A stretch of DNA of 64,000 nucleotides, taken from NCBI GenBank assembly GCA_963741845.1, contig CAVUJV010000008.1, positions 81,387-145,386 on the forward strand, in the 5' to 3' direction. The notes below the pieces were generated by a model. That model made no database searches and had not been told where the DNA came from. It worked only from the letters and a program-made list of their open reading frames with translations. The position numbers were made by a program, and so were the translations under genes. Of the stretch, positions 61,757 through 64,000 are shown in pieces (position 1 is the stretch's first letter; each line of letters begins with the position of its first letter). Origin of the DNA: Roseiarcus sp963741845 (lineage in GTDB: Bacteria > Pseudomonadota > Alphaproteobacteria > Rhizobiales > Beijerinckiaceae).

Positions 61757-61951
61757 CTATTCGCCAACTCGACGCCCACCTGCAGAGGGCGGCCGATGCG
61801 CGCTATAGCTGCTGGAGCGGACCCCGAAGACAGCACAGGTGAGCCGATCGCCTTGGTAGCCTGTCGGACTTACTTGGTCCTTGGTCATGACAGTGTCTCC
61901 TGGAGACGCCGTGGCGGGGCTGCGCAACCCGACCAGCTCGGCCCCCGCCAC
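61757..61951 (-). mobile_element. Possible IS3-family transposase OrfB fragment
   Basis: A short minus-strand frame reads VMTKDQVSPTGYQGDRLTCA VFGVRSSSYSAHRPP. This resembles the segment of IS3-type OrfB proteins where a Cys-x-x-Phe/Leu-Gly-Val-x-x-Ser-Ser-Tyr pattern occurs (CAVFGVRSSSY). No catalytic DDE part is present nearby. It would be another relic in this IS-rich patch. The evidence is limited to this one motif. Confidence 0.35.
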
Positions 61952-62164
61952 GGCTCATCTCCGTGTCAGAAACTCCGTACGTCAGATTAAATCGAGACTT
62001 ATGCAGGTTGCGTCCAACAACGGATGTCCCCGCCATTCCGACACCACGCCGCCAGCGTTGGCCGAGAACCTCGTCAGGGAGTCCCTCCCGCTTCCCTTTC
62101 CTCCCGTTTTCGCGCATACGGCCGACGATCGCGCATTTCCGCCGCGACGCGGCATCGCTTTTCC

Positions 62165-63961
62165 GTGACCTCATTCACATCGAATCCCTCCCTCGCCCTC
62201 GCGCTGGAGGAACGCGGCTATCTGGAGCCAACGCCGGTTCAGGTCGCCGTCACCGCGCCGGAGACCTGGGGGCGGGATCTTCTGGTTTCGGCCCAGACCG
62301 GCTCCGGCAAGACCGTCGCCTATGGCGTCGCGATGGCGCAGACGCTGCTCGACGACGCTCCCGCGCTGCCGGCGCCCGGCGCGCCGCTGGCGCTTGTCGT
62401 CGCGCCGACGCGCGAATTGGCGTTGCAGGTCGAACGCGAGTTGACCTGGCTCTACCGCCACACCGGCGCGCGCATTTGCGCCTGCGTCGGCGGCATGGAC
62501 GCACAGCGCGAGCGACGCGCCTTGCAGGCGGGCGTCCATATCGTCGTGGGCACGCCCGGGCGCCTGCGCGACCATATTCAACGCGGGGCGCTGGATGTTG
62601 CGGCGCTGGCGATCGTGGTGCTCGATGAAGCCGATGAGATGCTCGATCTCGGTTTTCGCGAGGATCTCGAATTCATGCTCAAGGCGATGCCGGCGGAAAA
62701 ACGCAGCCTGCTGTTTTCCGCCACCGTCCCCAAGGGCATCGCGATGCTGGCGCGCAGCTATCAGCGCGACGCCATGCGGGTCGAGGTCGAGCGCGGCAAG
62801 CAGGGCCATGTCGATATCGAATATCGCGCCATTCGCATCGACCCGCAGGAGAGCGAGGCGGCGGTGGTGAATCTGCTGCGCCTCATTGAATCCCCCACGG
62901 CCATTGTCTTCTGCAACACCCGCGAGGCGGTGCGGCACTTAAGCGCCACGTTGACCGAGCGCGGCTTTTCCACCGTGACGCTGTCGGGCGAACTCAGTCA
63001 GCATGAGCGCAATCAGGCCATGCAGGCGCTGCGCAACGGGCGCTCGCGCGTGCTGGTGGCGACCGACGTCGCCGCGCGCGGCATCGATCTGCCCAATGTC
63101 GGCATCGTCATTCACGCCGATCTGCCCCACGACGTCGAGACGCTCCAGCATCGGAGCGGGCGCACGGGACGCGCGGGCAAGAAGGGCGTCAGCGCCATTC
63201 TGACGCCGTTCGCACGCCGCCGCAGCGCGGAACGGCTGTTTTCGCAGGCGGGCATCCAGCCCGTCTGGGTCGGGCCGCCGACCGCCCTGGAAATACGCGC
63301 GCTCGACGCCGAGCGCTTCCTCGCCGATCCGGCCTTGGCCGAGCCCGCCTCCGAGGACGACCTGGAAATGGCGCGCCGCATGCTCGCCGAACGCAGCGCC
63401 GAAGACATCGCGGCGGCGCTTGTGCGGCTTTATCGCGAGCGCCTGCCCGCCATTGAGGACGTCACGGACCCCGGAGAGCGCCCGCCCGCGGCCCACGCGC
63501 GCCCGGCTTATACCGAGCGTCCCGCCCCGCGCGGACGCCCGGCGCCGGAGGATCGAGACTATTCCAAGCCCGCCCGGCCGCGCGGCGGCAAGTCCTCGCC
63601 TGGCGGCGGCAAGTCCTCGCCTGGCGGCGGCAAGCATTCGCTCGGCGGCGGCGCCTGGTTCCGCATCGACGTCGGCCGAGCCAAGGGCGCCGATCCGAAA
63701 TGGCTCTTGCCGATGATCTGCCGGGCGGGCGGTCTCAACAGGGCCGACATCGGCACGATCCGGGTGTTCGACCACGAGACGAAGTTTGAGATCTCGGCGG
63801 AAGCGGCGGACAAGTTCACCGCCGACATCAAGCGGCGGACCGGCGAAACGCCACGCATCGAGCCGCTGGGCCCGGCGCGCGGAGACGGGGCCGTGGCAAG
63901 GGTCGGCGGGAAGCCGGACAAGCGCACCCGGCAGGCGCGCAAGGCGCAGCGCGACGCCTGA
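62165..63961 (+). CDS. DEAD-box ATP-dependent RNA helicase with DbpA-like C-terminal domain
   Basis: The 598-residue product is a DEAD-box helicase. Motifs in order are PTPVQ (Q), AQTGSGKT (I), APTRELALQ (Ia), TPGRLRDHI (Ib), DEADEMLD (II), SATVP (III), IVFCNT (IV), ATDVAARGIDLP (V) and HRSGRTGRAGKKG (VI). The tail has a Lys/Gly/Ser repeat, then a DbpA-type RNA-binding fold (GAWFRIDVGRAKGADPKWLL ... AGGLNRADIGTIRVFDHETK) and a basic end. It probably remodels rRNA or mRNA structure. I use the GTG at 62165 (MTSFTSNPSLALALEERG) since family similarity begins there; an ATG frame starts 141 bp upstream without support. Confidence 0.9.
   Translation: MTSFTSNPSLALALEERGYLEPTPVQVAVTAPETWGRDLLVSAQTGSGKTVAYGVAMAQTLLDDAPALPAPGAPLALVVAPTRELALQVERELTWLYRHTGARICACVGGMDAQRERRALQAGVHIVVGTPGRLRDHIQRGALDVAALAIVVLDEADEMLDLGFREDLEFMLKAMPAEKRSLLFSATVPKGIAMLARSYQRDAMRVEVERGKQGHVDIEYRAIRIDPQESEAAVVNLLRLIESPTAIVFCNTREAVRHLSATLTERGFSTVTLSGELSQHERNQAMQALRNGRSRVLVATDVAARGIDLPNVGIVIHADLPHDVETLQHRSGRTGRAGKKGVSAILTPFARRRSAERLFSQAGIQPVWVGPPTALEIRALDAERFLADPALAEPASEDDLEMARRMLAERSAEDIAAALVRLYRERLPAIEDVTDPGERPPAAHARPAYTERPAPRGRPAPEDRDYSKPARPRGGKSSPGGGKSSPGGGKHSLGGGAWFRIDVGRAKGADPKWLLPMICRAGGLNRADIGTIRVFDHETKFEISAEAADKFTADIKRRTGETPRIEPLGPARGDGAVARVGGKPDKRTRQARKAQRDA
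63581..63652 (+). repeat. 21-bp coding tandem repeat in the helicase tail
   Basis: Three 21-bp units (63581-63601, 63602-63622, 63623-63643) plus a partial fourth encode RGGKSSP-GGGKSSP-GGGKHSL-GGG. The first two units are nearly identical at base level. They form a flexible basic linker between the helicase core and the DbpA-like RNA-binding domain. Confidence 0.85.
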
Positions 63962-64000
63962 AGGCGGAGACGAAGGATCGCCTGCTCTTGCCGGCCTGGG

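Noticed and set aside
63581..63652. Tandem repeats considered as a CRISPR fragment
   Set aside because: The units are contiguous without spacers, in frame within the helicase, and encode a Gly/Lys/Ser linker.

Overview
The window is high-GC DNA, coding on both strands, from an alphaproteobacterium, most likely of the Hyphomicrobiales (Rhizobiales). The pointers are gapR (DUF2312), the cycHJKL-type ccmI-ccmE-ccmF-ccmH operon next to a feuQ-like kinase gene, the fabA-fabB-fabI cluster, the rsfS-rlmH-envC-ctpA block and a DUF1674 gene divergent from rsmB. A methylotroph-related family (Beijerinckiaceae or Methylocystaceae) is possible but unproven. No complete phage, plasmid, CRISPR array or intact insertion sequence is visible.

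Layout. 1-3510: ubiE (cut by the window edge), then hisB-hisH-hisA-hisF with ATGA junctions, and gapR. 3693-8484: an N-formylglutamate amidohydrolase-like gene, an EamA transporter, a lytic transglycosylase and an SGNH hydrolase. 8497-16878: a frameshifted sensor kinase, ilvD, tRNA-Gly(TCC), the cytochrome c maturation operon and sufE. 17163-26409: an accessory redox island holding a GMC flavoprotein, a two-haem cytochrome c, a catalase-like protein, a DyP peroxidase, a membrane protein with a possible internal duplication and a 150-residue unknown. 26410-27104: a gene-free stretch carrying two dispersed repeats. 27105-38599: a TetR regulator, zapE, two tandem ctpA proteases, envC, rlmH, rsfS, a quinone reductase and a molybdenum hydroxylase pair (iorA/iorB type). 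39414-55201: zwf, prmA, a peroxiredoxin, a beta-propeller protein, polA, purH, rsmB, a DsbD N-terminal-like gene, yqgE and recF. 55274-60652: a 2-hydroxyacid dehydrogenase, a beheaded sulfatase, a lipoprotein and fabI/fabB/fabA. 61034-61951: insertion-sequence debris and a palindromic repeat. 62165-63961: a DEAD-box RNA helicase.

The best candidate for an undescribed system is the redox island. Its cytochrome/GMC pair is divergent from the catalase-like gene, which converges on a DyP/membrane-protein/unknown set. This suggests oxidation of an unknown alcohol or hydrophobic substrate in the envelope, coupled to a c-type cytochrome and flanked by two haem peroxidase families.

Caution on sequence quality. 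At least nine genes, including normally essential or important ones (purH, fabB, ccmE, envC), are broken by a net one-base shift, several in short homopolymer runs. One more gene carries an in-frame TAG. Uncorrected sequencing or assembly errors are the simplest explanation for most of these, so features typed 'pseudogene' mean 'frame broken as given', not proven inactivation. All alignments were made by eye; family assignments rest on recognised motifs, not database searches.
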